In this document: positions 1 to 13,869 of the stretch, piece by piece
How the letters are laid out: each line of letters opens with the position of its first letter
Position numbering within the stretch: the first letter of the stretch is position 1
Source: Sipunculus nudus
Taxonomy: Eukaryota > Annelida > Sipuncula > Golfingiida > Sipunculidae
Assembly: GCA_026874595.1 (NCBI GenBank)
Contig: CM049306.1
Location: 76,883,642 to 76,947,641, forward strand
Reading direction: 5' to 3'
Length of the DNA: 64,000 nucleotides
Translations under genes and position numbers: made by a program
The notes under the pieces: model-generated
What the model was told of the DNA's origin: nothing
What the model saw: the letters and a program-made list of their open reading frames with translations, nothing else
Databases searched by the model: none

Positions 1-364
1 TTAGCTCCTTCATCATTCTTTCTAAATTAAGCACTAACTGAATGTGTATATATTTAATTTTTGTTAATAAATGATCTGTTTTTGGTTGGTTTTGAGAACC
101 TATGTTTTTGCGGAATTATTAACAATAAACTAACCAAGTAACTATCCAAGTAACTATATTTATATGTATGTGTATATACTGTGCGGCAGTTTTCAAGCAT
201 AACTGACAATATAACAGGTAATCAATGTGAAGGAGAATCTTATATAAACGCCTTGCTGTGGCAAACTTAATGTACGGAGCTATATGGACCATGCATGTCC
301 CTATAAATATCTCGGTTTACATGAAAAGGAAATTGCATATATAAGCATGCATGCTTGCCTTTAT

Positions 365-365
365 G

Positions 366-413
<48 letters not shown>

Positions 414-449
414 AAGCGAGCTATATAGCTATAGTTACTTGAATGGTGA

Positions 450-500
<51 letters not shown>
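365..500. repeat. (GA)n and (TA)n microsatellites
   Basis: (GA)n at 368-412 and (TA)n at 451-500, separated by a short unique spacer. The first 364 bases and 506-1590 are AT-rich with no gene seen. Confidence 0.95.
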
Positions 501-504
<4 letters not shown>

Positions 505-1595
505 GTATGGGTGTATATAGAAAACGTGCTCATTCACACGTGTTCTGAACACGTTCATTTCTTATACAAAACAACGTATGACTTCCATGGATAGCAGCTG
601 CAATGATAACAAGTAAAACGTTTAACTTATGGAGGAATCATTGAAAAAATATACATGCATGGGTGCGTCAAATGAGATATGAATGGATATGCTTAGTTAT
701 GCAGATGATTATATTTTGCACCAAATTGTTTACTATAATGGCATTCTAGAAACATTTACATACACAAAACACCCCAACTAATGTATATGTAAAACTTCCC
801 AGAGCAAAGAAAATCTCAATATAAATGTCGCGAAAGACACTTAATAATGCTTATATATATTATGTATGGATAATTTTATGTATGTATATATATAAATATA
901 TTTGTTTGTGTGTATTAGTGTGTATGGAGTTCATGTGCATGTGTGTGTTAACATGCGTGCATGTCAGTTTATCAACTGACCTTTTGGACATATGTATACA
1001 ATACATATACATGTCATGTACAGCTAATTTAAGTGCAGAGGGAACGTATATTTAAGGTTCTATCACTTATTATTTTATTGTAAACATGAATATATGTCCT
1101 TGTGGCACGCGGGGTGTGACATATGTCCATGATATATACCAGCCCTGCCCCCGAGAGAAGGTGCCGGGTCATTTATTTGTTCTGCTCAAGTGTCAGCTTA
1201 TTTATTTAGATTAGGGTGGGGCTCTCACGGGCAGATGTAACTTTTACTGCTAATTAGATCTAAATGGATAAGATGGGACGAAATAAGGTGCATGGTATAG
1301 ACTATACATCTGATATACCAGCACGGTCTGAATATAATAGTATATCTTTAGCTAAGTCTGGATTTATTTCAGTATATATACATCTGAGCTTTTAGTGTAT
1401 ACATTAAAGTGTATTTTATGATAAAATAATATCGGTATATATAGACAATCAAAATGTTTTTTTTAATATTCTACGATATACAGCAACACAACAAAACAAT
1501 ATCTGAATCATGGCATTGTTTTGACGAAGCCATCAAAAACTACAAAGTAACGTTTGACTTTGCGTGCTTTATAAAACGATATCTTAATTGATATA

Positions 1596-1598
<3 letters not shown>

Positions 1599-1667
<69 letters not shown>

Positions 1668-1676
1668 TATATATAT
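1599..1676. repeat. Compound (CT)n(TA)n microsatellite
   Basis: About 34 bp of CT followed directly by about 44 bp of TA. Confidence 0.95.
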
Positions 1677-1857
1677 GTATATATTCAAACGTTTTCTATG
1701 CGATACAATATGGGAATAATGGGCCCTGCAGTATATATGATGGTGTTATTATTAGAATCGTATCGATTTTAATCCATCGATCGATACATCAATATATATC
1801 CTAATTCCTATTACAGTTATATGATACAGAGATATCTTCATTTAAGCGTATAACAAA

Positions 1858-1878
1858 CTGATGATGATGATAATAATG

Positions 1879-1924
<46 letters not shown>

Positions 1925-1952
1925 TAATAATAATGATAATAATAATAATGAT

Positions 1953-1992
<40 letters not shown>

Positions 1993-2007
1993 GTAATAAT
2001 AATAAAG
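1858..2007. repeat. (AAT)n trinucleotide array
   Basis: About 150 bp of ATA/AAT triplets with scattered GAT variants, followed by A/T-rich DNA to 2570 that includes a G16 run at 2270-2285. Confidence 0.95.
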
Positions 2008-2575
2008 ATCATAATAATATTATAATTATGATTATATCATGATAATAGTAATAATTATAATTAGAATTATAAAACATAGCAATTATAATTGCGATAAGAC
2101 ATGTGATTATATTAATTACAACAAATATAACAAAAACAGAAGAAAATAAAAATTTTAATCAATATGTTATACATGGATTTATAAATGAGGAATAGGTATA
2201 TATCATAGATATTTAAGGAAACTGAGTGTTTGTGACGTATACTAGTATTTTTTTTTTAATTTCTTTAATGGGGGGGGGGGGGGGGAATAAATGTGGCATC
2301 TTATATAAGAAATTCTAATACAGTTGAATCAATTTATGCTAAATAAATAATTGTCAGCCTTGCTTCTATTCAGATCTTTCTATGGTTTAGTGTCATTAAC
2401 GTGTTTTCATTAATTATTTTAGTGCATTGGGACTCAGTTATATATATGGTGTAGACATATATGCATCTCTTATATAAACTTGAAGTAATACCCTTTTACT
2501 TACAAACGACTATAATTATCATATTTTATTTACATCATAATGTACGACGATTAAGAACGCATTTTGTTAAAATTA

Positions 2576-2577
<2 letters not shown>

Positions 2578-2647
<70 letters not shown>

Positions 2648-2650
2648 CAT
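2578..2650. repeat. (TTA)n trinucleotide array
   Basis: About 24 TTA triplets. Frames through it give poly-Leu or poly-Tyr and are not genes. Confidence 0.95.
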
Positions 2651-3098
2651 TATTTTATCATTATAAAATTTACTAAACTTCTACAAGGTATGTCCTTTAA
2701 TGAACAGGTAAACAAATATACTGTGCATGTATGTAGAACATATATCAAACTTATACTTGACTGAATGGACATCACGCTACACATAGATAAAGCGTATAAA
2801 TTCACAGGTTTTTACAGACAGCTGCGTTTCATGACTTATCAAAGTTCTTTGATATACCGGACACGTTGAAAGTAATATTTGTATAACATGTGTCATTGGG
2901 GTTTTACGGCGGTGTAAAGTCCACACACCTGTCCAGGTTCTTCACACTGTACTTTATAAACACTATCTAAAGCCTAAAACGAGGGTTTAATTGTAAACCC
3001 GACATGTATGTAGCATGAAAGAAAAAAAAAGTCCAAGAAGCTGCAAGCAGGCATATGTCGGCTGAGCGACATAATAAAGCTCAAACGCTTACACACAG

Positions 3099-3107
3099 AT
3101 ATATATG

Positions 3108-3156
<49 letters not shown>

Positions 3157-3160
3157 TTAT
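3099..3160. repeat. (TA)n microsatellite
   Basis: About 50 bp of TA, followed by T-rich DNA. 2651-3098 holds no recognisable gene. Confidence 0.9.
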
Positions 3161-3339
3161 TTGTTTTTTTTTGTATCATTATCATTATTACTATTATTAT
3201 TTAAGCTTATATAGGATAAGTCTTCGCATAGAAGCAAACCACTTTAATCCTTTACACATAAAAAAAATAAAGGACGATAGACAAAAGACGTTCCTGAACA
3301 TATTTTGACAAATCAATTAAGAGAAATGACAAATCCATC

Positions 3340-4180
3340 ATAATAAGAAAGCCCCCCTTCTCCAGTTCCGCGGTCTCTGCCACGGTACCGATGATGTCTG
3401 TGTGGTATTTATTTTGAGTGTGGGTGCACGGCCAGGATGATCCCTGCGTGTGATTTACCGTCAGTTTGGAATGGATGAGCAGGAACGCTTGACTGCCCAC
3501 GGTGAAGATGAATACTCTCTTGCCCTGCGTTATTGCTGCAAGCTAAGCGTCATCTGTGAACTAAAATCTATTTAGTTGCCACGCAAACAACATTCAGATG
3601 TGAGAAAGCTGCAAATCACATTATGGACAGGTTAAAAGGCAGAACAAAGTGCCCGGGCGGCCGGGTGTTCCGAGAAGAGTCGCACGTGACAATCATCACT
3701 CGAACAGCGGCCTGGCACAGGAGGATAAATCCCATCTCGCGGCGGACAGGTGCGCGCCTCACCGGGCAATCTGCAATTATCCACTAGTAACAAAACATCC
3801 GTTGGTGCTATAAGTAACCAATGTGCAGTCAATTTGTTGCCTTGTCCCTCCCATCCGTAAACATACGGCATGCATAAATACACCGGGCAAATTTGCCGAG
3901 GGTTTTGCGCTAAATCACTTTGAGTTAGTCTTCTTCTCACCGGGTGCAGGTACGGCCCGGGCCGCGCGCCAGTAAACTATCAGCTCAAACCGCCTTAAAT
4001 TGCCTTCACAATCAGCTCAATTTATCACTTAGCTGGTCACAGGGGTTCAAGTCGGCCATGTAGCCTCGCTTCTCGCCTGTCTGGAAATCATTGCATGTTG
4101 CTCGGTACCGGTTTGGTGAACTCACGCTCAAGTTCCAAGACCCCTCACCCATTTGAAACTATGCTCCCCCGAGCAGTACG
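3340..4180. other. Balanced-composition non-coding island
   Basis: Base composition rises sharply from the AT-rich flanks, microsatellites stop, and homeodomain cores (ATTA, CAATTATCC) and CACGTG-like text appear. The minus-strand frame of 102 codons at 3940-3632 has no recognisable domain. This is probably regulatory or otherwise constrained DNA. The following 4181-4689 is AT-rich with nothing recognised. Confidence 0.4.
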
Positions 4181-4689
4181 AATCTGTCTCTCCCACGTCT
4201 TCATACTCTGCCAGCTTAATTTAGCTTCACATGGTTGGTTCTTATAATAATATGAAAGCTCCCAGTTCCTAAGTATTTGTTTACATTTTTTGCATATGTA
4301 TTTAATTAATAACTTAATATAAACTAAAGATAAGAAGGAATTTAAAAAGGTTGCATATGTAATGTTTATGTGTATTAATGTGTGTGTATATATACATTGT
4401 ATACAAGAGTTCAACAAGATATATAACATTGAAAAATGTGCCAAATTTTCAGTGAAGAATAATATGTGTCCGAAATTTGATTCCATATATAAACCGTGAT
4501 GTTTCATCCTGTCAAAACATGTATCCGCAGTATATACAAATTAAACACGATAAATATAATGGGTCTTCAAGGCTTTTGCGGATGTGTTCTACGTAGGAAA
4601 CATGCACGGAATATTCATTAAATGTCATTTTTAAAATCAGAAGAGTATATACTTGCATGTTATATATATATATATATATATATATATTA

Positions 4690-4794
4690 GGTAAAGAGAA
4701 AAAGTGACGCCTTTTAGATGGACTAACTTGTTTATCAACAGTGGGTTAATAAACAAATTAGTGTATCTAAAAGGCGTCATGCACTATCTTTACC
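4690..4794. mobile_element. 105-bp hairpin mini-element with TA target duplication
   Basis: Nearly the whole element is an inverted repeat: GGTAAAGAGAAAAAGTGACG and GCCTTTTAGAT on the left pair with ATCTAAAAGGCGTCATGCAC and TATCTTTACC on the right, around a short centre. TA lies directly outside both ends (4688-4689 and 4795-4796). This is typical of a tiny Tc1/mariner-type derivative. Transcription through it would give a long hairpin RNA. Confidence 0.75.
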
Positions 4795-4959
4795 TACAAT
4801 TTGACTACGTTATTGGTTGGTATTTTTATATGTATATTATTATGATGTATATATTATGTTGTAAATATTATTATATTTGGTTTCCTGCGTTGCCCCGAGC
4901 ATATATACAGAGGTTAGCGTAATGATGAAACTTCATGATACAATGGAATAAATTCATAT

Positions 4960-5770
4960 ATATAGTGAAAGTCAGGCATTTTCTTTGAACGGTTAAAGTG
5001 CACCAGAAATAGATTTCGAGTTGATAATGTTTACAGGGGTCACTGACGTGTCGGTCGGAACTCGAAGACCAAAGAAATTAACAAAGACAAGAAGTATTTA
5101 CCTCATGAGACATTGTGGATACATTTATCCGAAGAAAGAGATCAATTGACCCGGAGCGAGACATTGTTGAATGGAAAGACAGAACAAACTCAACTTCACC
5201 GTGGGCAATTTGCCGAAGCCTCGCAGAACACGGGGCTGTGGACGAAACAAAGTAATAGGAGAAGGCTTTATTTTTCTTGCTCTGGTTCTGCTATTGGATT
5301 TTCGACGAAACAGACTGGAGACTCGTGTGCTTGTGTGTCAGGCAAACATGCTAAGATCGGATGTCAATGAGCAACAATTTACCAAATCGCTACGCCAATT
5401 AGTATTGAACTAGTCCCCACACGGACTAATCGCTTTTCAATGGACTGACGTCAAATAAACGGGCCGTTCACAAACTTGCCTCTTGATTCTGGTGTCTCAT
5501 TTGTAACCCCGCCAGATGACTAAGACCTCACACTAATTCGATTTTTTGGCCAGCGACATAACAAGTGTTTTAGTTCATGTGAAAAATCCGGATCGCCCTC
5601 ACCAACATGAACGTAACACAGCGAAAATGTCGGTTAATCGGGAGAGCAAATATAGACATGACCGACGTGCGCATGCGTAAAAGGGATTAATGCTACTTGG
5701 TCGCCGAGGTCTCAATATACGCTCCTCCATTTTGATTTTAACGTCATGTTAGCGTCTTGTCATTTAGAAT
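4960..5770. other. Moderately GC-rich non-coding stretch with an NRF1-like site
   Basis: Contains GTGCGCATGCGTA at 5667-5679, close to the NRF1 palindrome, then TCCTCCATTTTG. The two short frames at 5113-5413 overlap in different phases and show no domain. 5771-6140 is AT-rich. Confidence 0.3.
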
Positions 5771-6139
5771 AACTTCTTTTCACGCATGTGTCTTTTCAGC
5801 AGCCCTAAATGCTGTATGGCCATCGCGAACGAAATAAATAGAATGTTTTGAAAAGTACTCCATATATAAGTTCAATATAGATTGAAAATAATCACGTAAA
5901 ATTATGCGGCTTTTCTTTAAATGAACTGGCATTTGAAAGTTCACCAGGAAATGTGCATGTGTTTGGTTTATACTGGTACACAAGCACTGCTTATAAATAA
6001 ATGGTGCTAAAAGATGCACCATATATATATACACAAGCAGAAAAATACGAAAGCGTTCATGAAGCCATTTGTGTAAGCACAGTGATATAATTCCACGATG
6101 TAATGGTCCTATGTAACAGCTTATTTGTGCAAAAATAAA

Positions 6140-6930
6140 TGTACATTTAAAAAGAAATCGGGAGAGGATAAATGGATGGTAATTTGCCCTGATTCCCGCT
6201 AAAACCTGGCGTATTTGATGCTGATTTACCGGGGAGACCTGTTTATTCGTTTAAATTGTGAGAGCACGGAAATTGGTCGCCGTATTAGTCAATGTACTAA
6301 TAACCAAGTAGTAGTGGCATGATGGGCAAAAACACAACGCCAAAGTCAAATCCAAATGAACAATCACTATCAATAGGATCTGATAGCCCTATCTGCCTGG
6401 AAATTGCCAAGAAGTGCCCGGAAATGGTGTATTTCCTGGATTATTCGGCACCCCATGGGACAGTGTAATATCCATGAGAGGCCGGGAGCAAGCTAAGAAA
6501 GCCTACGCTGAATGGACCGTAATGGAGGGCCAAGAAAATCACGAAACAAAGATGAGCCGGAGGAATTTGAAAATTACTTCCGCACATCAGAAGGTAACGG
6601 GGAGCCGTCCACTCAGAGCGGAGCCTGGAGGATGGTAATCACCTTCTTTACCGGCGCTAATGCTAAGATAATGTGGCGTCTCGTCTTCCAGTTCACTAGA
6701 CGTATTAGTTTCGCCTCTGACGCATTATGTCTTGTTCTCCCAGTGACAACACCATTGTTACCATCATATTTAACCCAATATAACCTACCCATCTTCCGCC
6801 TACGGCACCACTAAAAGCGTTTATACGCCAAAGCTCTCCGTATAACGTGCGGTTGGCTGGCTCGTTCTGATCATAATAACATACCGTTCGGGAATGAAAC
6901 ATATTTTTTAATTCATTACGCCCCATTCGA
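6140..6930. other. Balanced-composition non-coding island
   Basis: Clear composition shift with no microsatellite. The frames at 6414-6638 and 6512-6814 overlap in different phases and match nothing I recognise. Confidence 0.35.
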
Positions 6931-8261
6931 GTATATATTCAATATCTGAATGTCTTTTTATGTTATTTTTCGAGACCTGATAGTTAAATGTAAAAAAAAC
7001 ATGATTTGCATTGAAATCTTAATTATAAACCATATATATATATATATATATATATATCAACAAGAAGACAAACAACAATAAGTTACATAAAAAAATTTAA
7101 AAGGTATTATTGATTTTTTATTTGTTTCCATTTTCTTCAACTAATGATGCCTGTCTAGGACAAAAGATTGAAAAGTCAACTTATTTTTAAATAATGTCCA
7201 GTATAGATAAGCTGTTAAACGAAATGGCCTGATTGAAATTAAGATGACTAAGCCATTTAGGAGGTATTAATGCTGTCACAAGTGTTAAAATGTGAACATA
7301 ATATTATGGTATATTAAAAAACACCTTATGTTGTTTTTCCCATGCCCAAAAAGAGCTTATATCAAAACTCAAAATAATAAATAAGATGTTTTGAAAAAAA
7401 TTATAACTGAAATGATGCATGCAGGTACAAATATCATGGTGAATTTGTGCATGTAAATATACTAGTATATATATGGGAATGTAAATGATGATGTAGATGG
7501 AAAAAACGTCGCATATATATTTAAGTCCCATTAAGTTTGTTGTATTCATGTTGTATATATACATGTAACTTCATATAGTTCAGCAATATGAAGGTGCCCA
7601 GAATGTAAAAGTAACGGAAAATAAAAACAAATTGATGGTTCTACGTATTTTCAGAACAATATAATAAATTATAATAAACATTATTTACCATATTTTCGTT
7701 TTTGAAATATTCGCAGATGAGACACATGCATGCATGTATACTATCATGTACATATAAAGTTTGAAGTTTCGTTGGGAGATATTCAGGTTACACACACACA
7801 CATGCACACACACATATATGCGGCTTGAGGACACTGCATGCATGCATGGCCAAATCGACCCCTGGATCATAAACAGACACAACATCGAACCAAAGACAAG
7901 ATCGGTCAGTGGGTCAGTTCGACCAATTACCATAATGCACATATATATATACGATCGTACACGGGTCAAGCGAGACCAAAGAATGAGACCGACCGATGAC
8001 CAGGATTAACAATCATACTGCAGATAAGAGCTGGACAATGATGTACTTTACACGCATCAAATAGTTATGCTTACCAAACATTACTATATTTAAAGCCTTT
8101 TTGCTTACTCTGAGTATATATTAATGAAGTATATATATGTATAATTCATGTTGAGATAATTTCTTATACCGCCTGTGTGATAGATGTATGAACTTTCGTA
8201 TATATCTAGATGTGAGCTATAAGTTCATTGGTTGCATATATATGTGGAAGTTGAAATGCCA

Positions 8262-8324
<63 letters not shown>

Positions 8325-8989
8325 TGTAGTTGCAAAACGCCCTTTGCTATATATATTTATATATATTCTCTGCGACTTGCCCCCAAATGTTCTTGTTGAA
8401 TTATTTGCGGGTATACCCCACATGTTATAAGCAAGTGGATATGCAAAACGAACAGCTTGCATGTGTGCTCTGTTGTTGGTGTTTTCTGGAATATTTTTTA
8501 TAAAGGTCAAGTAACTATCTTCAGTTAATAGATGTCAAATATCGAGATATATAGGCCCCTTTAAGACTTGCATTATTATGGCTACAGTCAGTATAAAATC
8601 AAGTTCCGCGAAGCATACCCAAGCAGGTAAACTGTATATTAAATGTTATATAATTGTTTAATCAGCAAAACTGATCAAATACGAAAAAAAAGCATGATGT
8701 ATTTGATAATCCTTAAATATTCCTTAATCTATTAAAATTTTTTAAAGGTTTTCAAACTAGCGTTTTGTATAGTCCACTTTCAAAACGGAAAAGGCGAGTA
8801 TATAGTTATATATAATTAATCTAGATAATAAAGTTGTATTATAATTTGTTTTTTAAAATACATTTTTAATAAGATTAATTATATGAATCCTACAAGGTTA
8901 TGTACAAATATTCATTGATCTTGAAATAAGATGAAAGCCATATATACTTTGGGAATAAGTCAATGTATATTGAAGAAAAAAGATATGCA
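6931..8989. other. AT-rich stretch, no gene seen
   Basis: Contains (TA)n at 7032-7058 and 8265-8321, short CA runs near 7790-7815, and a possible fragment related to the 59.6 kb element at 8495-8570. Confidence 0.7.
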
Positions 8990-9420
8990 ATACTGAAAAT
9001 AATGCAAAAATGACCGGTACCCTATATACTGGTCTTCAATTATGCCGAAACTCAAAGATTGTTGCAGCACTAGTGGCCAGACTGAATTTCTGGCGGTTCC
9101 TATATATGTGTATAGTATATAGCACACATCTGTTTTAATAGATACCAATATCTAAAAAAGAAAAAAAAACAGTGCATGCGATTGCATGCTAAAATGTTGC
9201 AGTTGATGCGCGCGAAAAGAATTCCAAGATGGCTGACTGGTGGCCATATTGAATTTCTGACGATTCTGATATTAGAAATCCTCTTTAGCTCACAGCATGG
9301 GGTTGATCTTTGAAATATCAGAGTAATTATTCAAATAGTTAAGGAGATAACAAACCAACGAACGGACAGACGGGCGAAAATGCTGATTACTAAAGGGAAC
9401 CGGACTAGACGGGGCCCTTA
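8990..9420. repeat. Diverged interspersed repeat
   Basis: Two related segments about 170 bp apart: GTGGCCAGACTGAATTTCTGGCGGTTC (near 9073) and GTGGCCATATTGAATTTCTGACGATTC (near 9241). They are followed by AACCAACGAACGGACAGACGG, which resembles the ends of the repeat at 54 kb. The boundaries are unclear. Confidence 0.35.
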
Positions 9421-10240
9421 TAAAGAATACTCCAATATAAACAAAAAAATCCATATGTAGGAATCAAACCGTTCAAATCCATATCTGAAGGTTTGGGGTT
9501 CAAAGCGTTTTCAATGAGGAATGGAAGTTCATACATGCATGTAACTAAATTGCGGTATTACAGAGCGTAAACTGGATTAGATTTCAGCAAACAGCGTGAG
9601 TTTTGTAAATAATACATGCATTTTCATCTCACATGCAAGTTCTTCTCACATGCACTTTTGTTTTTCGGAGATAAAAATGCCGTGTTTTGAGTTATAAATT
9701 GCGTTAATTTACGAATAGTTAACCATTATATAGGGTTCGCACCATTCAAGTTCATATATAGGGCTTGTCCCTAAACTGGAAGAAACAAATTATGAATTAT
9801 AGATCGATCATCTTTTTTTCCTCCGTGTATAATGAATTGGAGTACAATCGAAATCAATATGAAAAATATAAAACGTGCAAATCACACACATAATCGCAAA
9901 CAAGCAAACGCCTACGAAAATTTGATCACATGATATGAAATCAAACGTTATATTAATAATGTTTTAATAAGAGTATGCAGATGTGTTGCGCTAATATGTG
10001 TTTAAGCATGCAAATAGAAAAGCGCATCAGAAGAGTTGGGAAAATGTTCAAGGCAGATCCCCAAATGCACATGTATATCTGCACATGTTTGAAAAAGGTG
10101 AATATACAATGGCAGATGCATGTTAAAATATTTACATTTCAGGGCAAGAGAGTTTAGAAGATTCAAGAACATGGAAGAATTTTAGAAATTAAAAAGTAAA
10201 TTGTTCCTCATGTTAGAGCTGTCTATACAAACATATGAGC
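9421..10240. other. AT-rich stretch, no gene seen
   Basis: Plain AT-rich sequence with scattered ATGCAT motifs and no structure beyond this. Confidence 0.6.
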
Positions 10241-11640
10241 GAGTGAGTGTGGTATGAGAGGTCTCCTCGCTTTAGATATGTCACGCGTTTGATGTGATCT
10301 CTGTCCCCTTCCCAGAAGGACCCGCGCTCGTCACCGGTGACCGACGGCCATCAATGCTGTATTTCAGCGGCAAACAACCCAATCATGTGCGGAAAGACGG
10401 GGCTCACAAATTCTTGCCGGAATAATATAAGACCAACTGTGTTCAAGCCGCACCCTGTGCCATGTGTCAAATGGGCATTATAATGCTAATTTCAAGCCGA
10501 TCACCCTACGAAGTATGTGACAGGGGCGAAATGGAGCAAATATGTTTCGACTCAATTAGTATTCAGTGACAAAGATGAGATAGGGGAGTATGAAATTACA
10601 CGGATTTACCGCGCCGTTCGGGGATTCCCTTCGGAAATTGACTCGCAGTCTGGCCGGGTGATTACGCGCCACTTTGTATATAACAGATTGCCTCAAATTA
10701 GTGACTTGTGTGCGCAGTTCCACATAATTACCAATCTCGAGGCCTCTCACAGCCGGTAATACCACTTCATTTCACAACACAAAAGCGCCCGGGAAAACAC
10801 ATATCCCGTCGTCAGAATTCAATTACCACCAAGTTACACTCGTTATTGCAAATTGTCATTGATTTGATATCCCTCTAAGGCCGGCTGAGACAATGTGGAT
10901 GACGGCTCTAAGTCTGTATGAATTATCTGGGGGTCGTAATGATAGGTTGAAGCCGATGTAGAGCCTCACCGGGTCGACACAAGCGCCCCTTACCAGTAAT
11001 AAGGAGCACTTGTAACAAGCAGATTTGCCTGGGCGGCTCACCACTTTGATTGTGTTCTCGCTTCCGTGCAATTTTCCAGCAAGTCTCCGTTTTGCATCTA
11101 AATAGCGCCCTCGGCTGGGACAATACAGCGGCCCGCGCGTCGTAAATTACAAGCAAGTGCCGGACAAGTGCCGTGTGATGGACCATGTATTTTCCGCTTT
11201 TCATTAGATCTTTGAAATTAATTGTTCACCTGTATTGTAAGCGTGCCATTAGAATGATAAAGTGATGACTTTAATATGCTGTGTTAATAACAGCTTGCGG
11301 GCAGGGGGCGCTGTGCCCAGCCGCTGCCGTGTTGATCTCTGTATTATTTTCTCGGAGCTAATTGAGATCGACAAACCAGAGGCAAGCGACTGTTGACATT
11401 AACAAGCAGAATAACCTTATTCAAGGTAATTGGGCTCTCTGCTTTGAAGCATTGCTGTAGAGTTACAATTTGATGATGTATGTGAATGCCATGAGTTTTA
11501 ATCATCACAATGCAAAAAACAAACACACCGAATTTACTTGACAACTCCAGTGTTATTACCCTGTTCAAGAGCCAAATAACGGTGTTTTATATGACGTATC
11601 CATGTTGTAATTAGCTCCGGTACGGTACAGTGCTTAGGGC
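10240..11640. other. Large balanced-composition non-coding island
   Basis: One of the longest islands. It has many ATTA/TAAT cores in otherwise complex sequence (for example CTCAATTAGTATTC, GCTAATTGAG, TTGAAATTAATTG) and no microsatellites. Short frames occur on both strands, none with a domain. The density of homeodomain-type cores suggests enhancer DNA; this is inference. Confidence 0.45.
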
Positions 11641-12400
11641 CATTTATGCAAACCCCAGATTCCAGTTCATAATAATTTCAAAGCGCTAAGAATAATATTG
11701 ACTGCATTTAGGTAAGGGCAAAGCATAACAGAAATCGACCAATCGGTTGTACAACAAAACGGTCTTCAAAAATTCCTCTTGCCTGTTTTGGTTTCCACTT
11801 TTCTTAATTTCCTTTGACACTTTACTTTGGAATATATTTACACATAAAAATGCATAAGACATATTTTTATATAATATTTTATATAAAAATAAAATAATAA
11901 AATAATAATAATAAAAATAATAAATATTATTTAATAATAATAACAACAATAATAATAAAAAATAATAATAAATGTTATATAATAATAATAATAATAATAA
12001 TAATCATAATAATAATAATAAATATTATTATTATTTTTACAACTTAACATTTACATTTACTAGAAGAAATGAAATTTCATTTGAAGCAATTAACCCTGCA
12101 TTTTAAGAAAATGCCATCCTGTATAAGTGGTACATTTTATATAAGCCTAAAACACAGATGTTGTAATCAAAAGTGTAATATTTAAGTCAAATAAAAGTAG
12201 TTAACAATTTATAACACTTAAGGAAGCTTGGAATTACTTTATCCTCTTTAAAGATTTAAATTGATTATAAAGAGGAAGATATTTTTAAATGTTAAAATAT
12301 TTTTTAAAATTTTCATTTAATCCTTTAGTTTTCTACATTTACTTGGTTACACGGGATATCAAATTATGTTTTTGGATACGACTTGCTGAAATGCTGAAAG
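11641..12400. other. AT-rich stretch with AAT low-complexity DNA
   Basis: Degenerate AAT/ATA triplets at about 11885-12035. No gene seen. Confidence 0.7.
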
Positions 12401-13250
12401 GTATTTAACGATGATATGATAAGATACGTTGATGCGGACATAGGTTTACACCATGGGGGCGGGGATCTTTGAGTTGTTGTGTACTTATAATAACACTTTT
12501 CCCTGTTGGTTTATACAAAATACAAGGATGAAAGAGACAATGCCAGCAGGACCCCGAGAGCAGGATATGTGTCTTATTGTAATAGGGAGGCAAGGACTTA
12601 GAAGATGAAAGGACGTCCCCGGTAGCGCTGTACATTAGCCACTATGGCGAACACTTGCTATGCAGAAGGCAGAAGACAGACGCCCCCTATGGAACAGGTG
12701 CAAAAGCAAACCCCAATCAGACCGACACTTGTCGCCCATTTAGCAATCAACGGGCGCAGATTTTTGGCCAGCAAACTTCCCATTTTAGTATCCATTGGTG
12801 ATCTTAAACGCTGGGATGAGTTACTTGAGCATACACCTTTATCTCTCGGTGTGTTTTCCTAACTCCTTGCTTTACACCACCCGGGCCACAGGGCCAAGAG
12901 CTGCTTGTGGAATCTGCGGACCACGTGTGTTTCTGACAGGCCGCCACTCTCTCCGGCAGCCCGCGGTGCCCCAGCCTTCAGCTTCTGTCGCCGGTCTAAG
13001 TAGGCTCGCGTCAGGTCTGTATCATTTTTACAGGATCTGTTTCTTTTTCTCAGTCTTCTGCTCGAACTTCTGGCATCTGAGTCGACCCGATGAAGCTGAT
13101 ATGAAGCGGAGGGTGTCCTACCATTAGCGATCTGGTGCCAGCCCGACCCGACCGTTTCTTCAGCCGTGTATCGTATATATAAGCTATATGTGTACACGGC
13201 ATACATCAATAACCCATGTGGGTACCATAAACTTGAAAAAAGCGACATGG
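12400..13250. other. Balanced-composition non-coding island
   Basis: The highest GC is at 12880-13150. Frames of 110 codons (plus, 12795-13127) and 129 codons (minus, 13248-12859) oppose each other and neither has a recognisable domain, so neither is called as a gene. 13251-13860 is AT-rich with (CA)n/(TA)n at 13631-13713. Confidence 0.35.
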
Positions 13251-13666
13251 GTATAATTTTGACGACTTTGATGGATAATACTTATTAAAAAATAAGTGTA
13301 AGAGAACTCTGACTTGTAATATTTATACCCACCCATTCCTCTCATATCTTGATAAGATTTGCATTACCAAAACCTCTACATTATGTTAAAAATAATATCG
13401 TCTATTCATTATAATATTAACATTATATATCAGATCAGAAATATAACCTATAAGAGAAAAAAAAAATTAAAAAAGTAAAATAGTAATGGGTGAAATACTA
13501 TATCCGGAATTCTATATATATTGTTGATTTTAGTGATATATAATAATGTTGACATTTAAAATGCACATAAAAAGCTTTGTTTATTTATTAGTTCTAACTT
13601 ACGTAACTTTACTCTTTACGCATGAAACGACACACACACACATATATATATATATTATGTAGAAAG

Positions 13667-13710
<44 letters not shown>

Positions 13711-13869
13711 TAGGCCTATATATAAGTGCCTCTATTGCAGTTGCAAGTTTACAAGTTTTTACAAGTTTTTTACAATTATACATTTGTAAATACTTTATTT
13801 TTTTCTTTCTAATGCAAAGAGGATAACTATGTTCTTCCGGATCTTAGAAAAGAAGAATTTATACTCAAT

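Noticed and set aside
2461-2764. Poly-Leu and poly-Tyr frames
   Set aside because: These are translations of the (TTA)n array.
12795-13248. Opposing 110- and 129-codon frames
   Set aside because: They overlap on opposite strands in a GC-rich island, and neither shows a domain or neighbouring exon signals.
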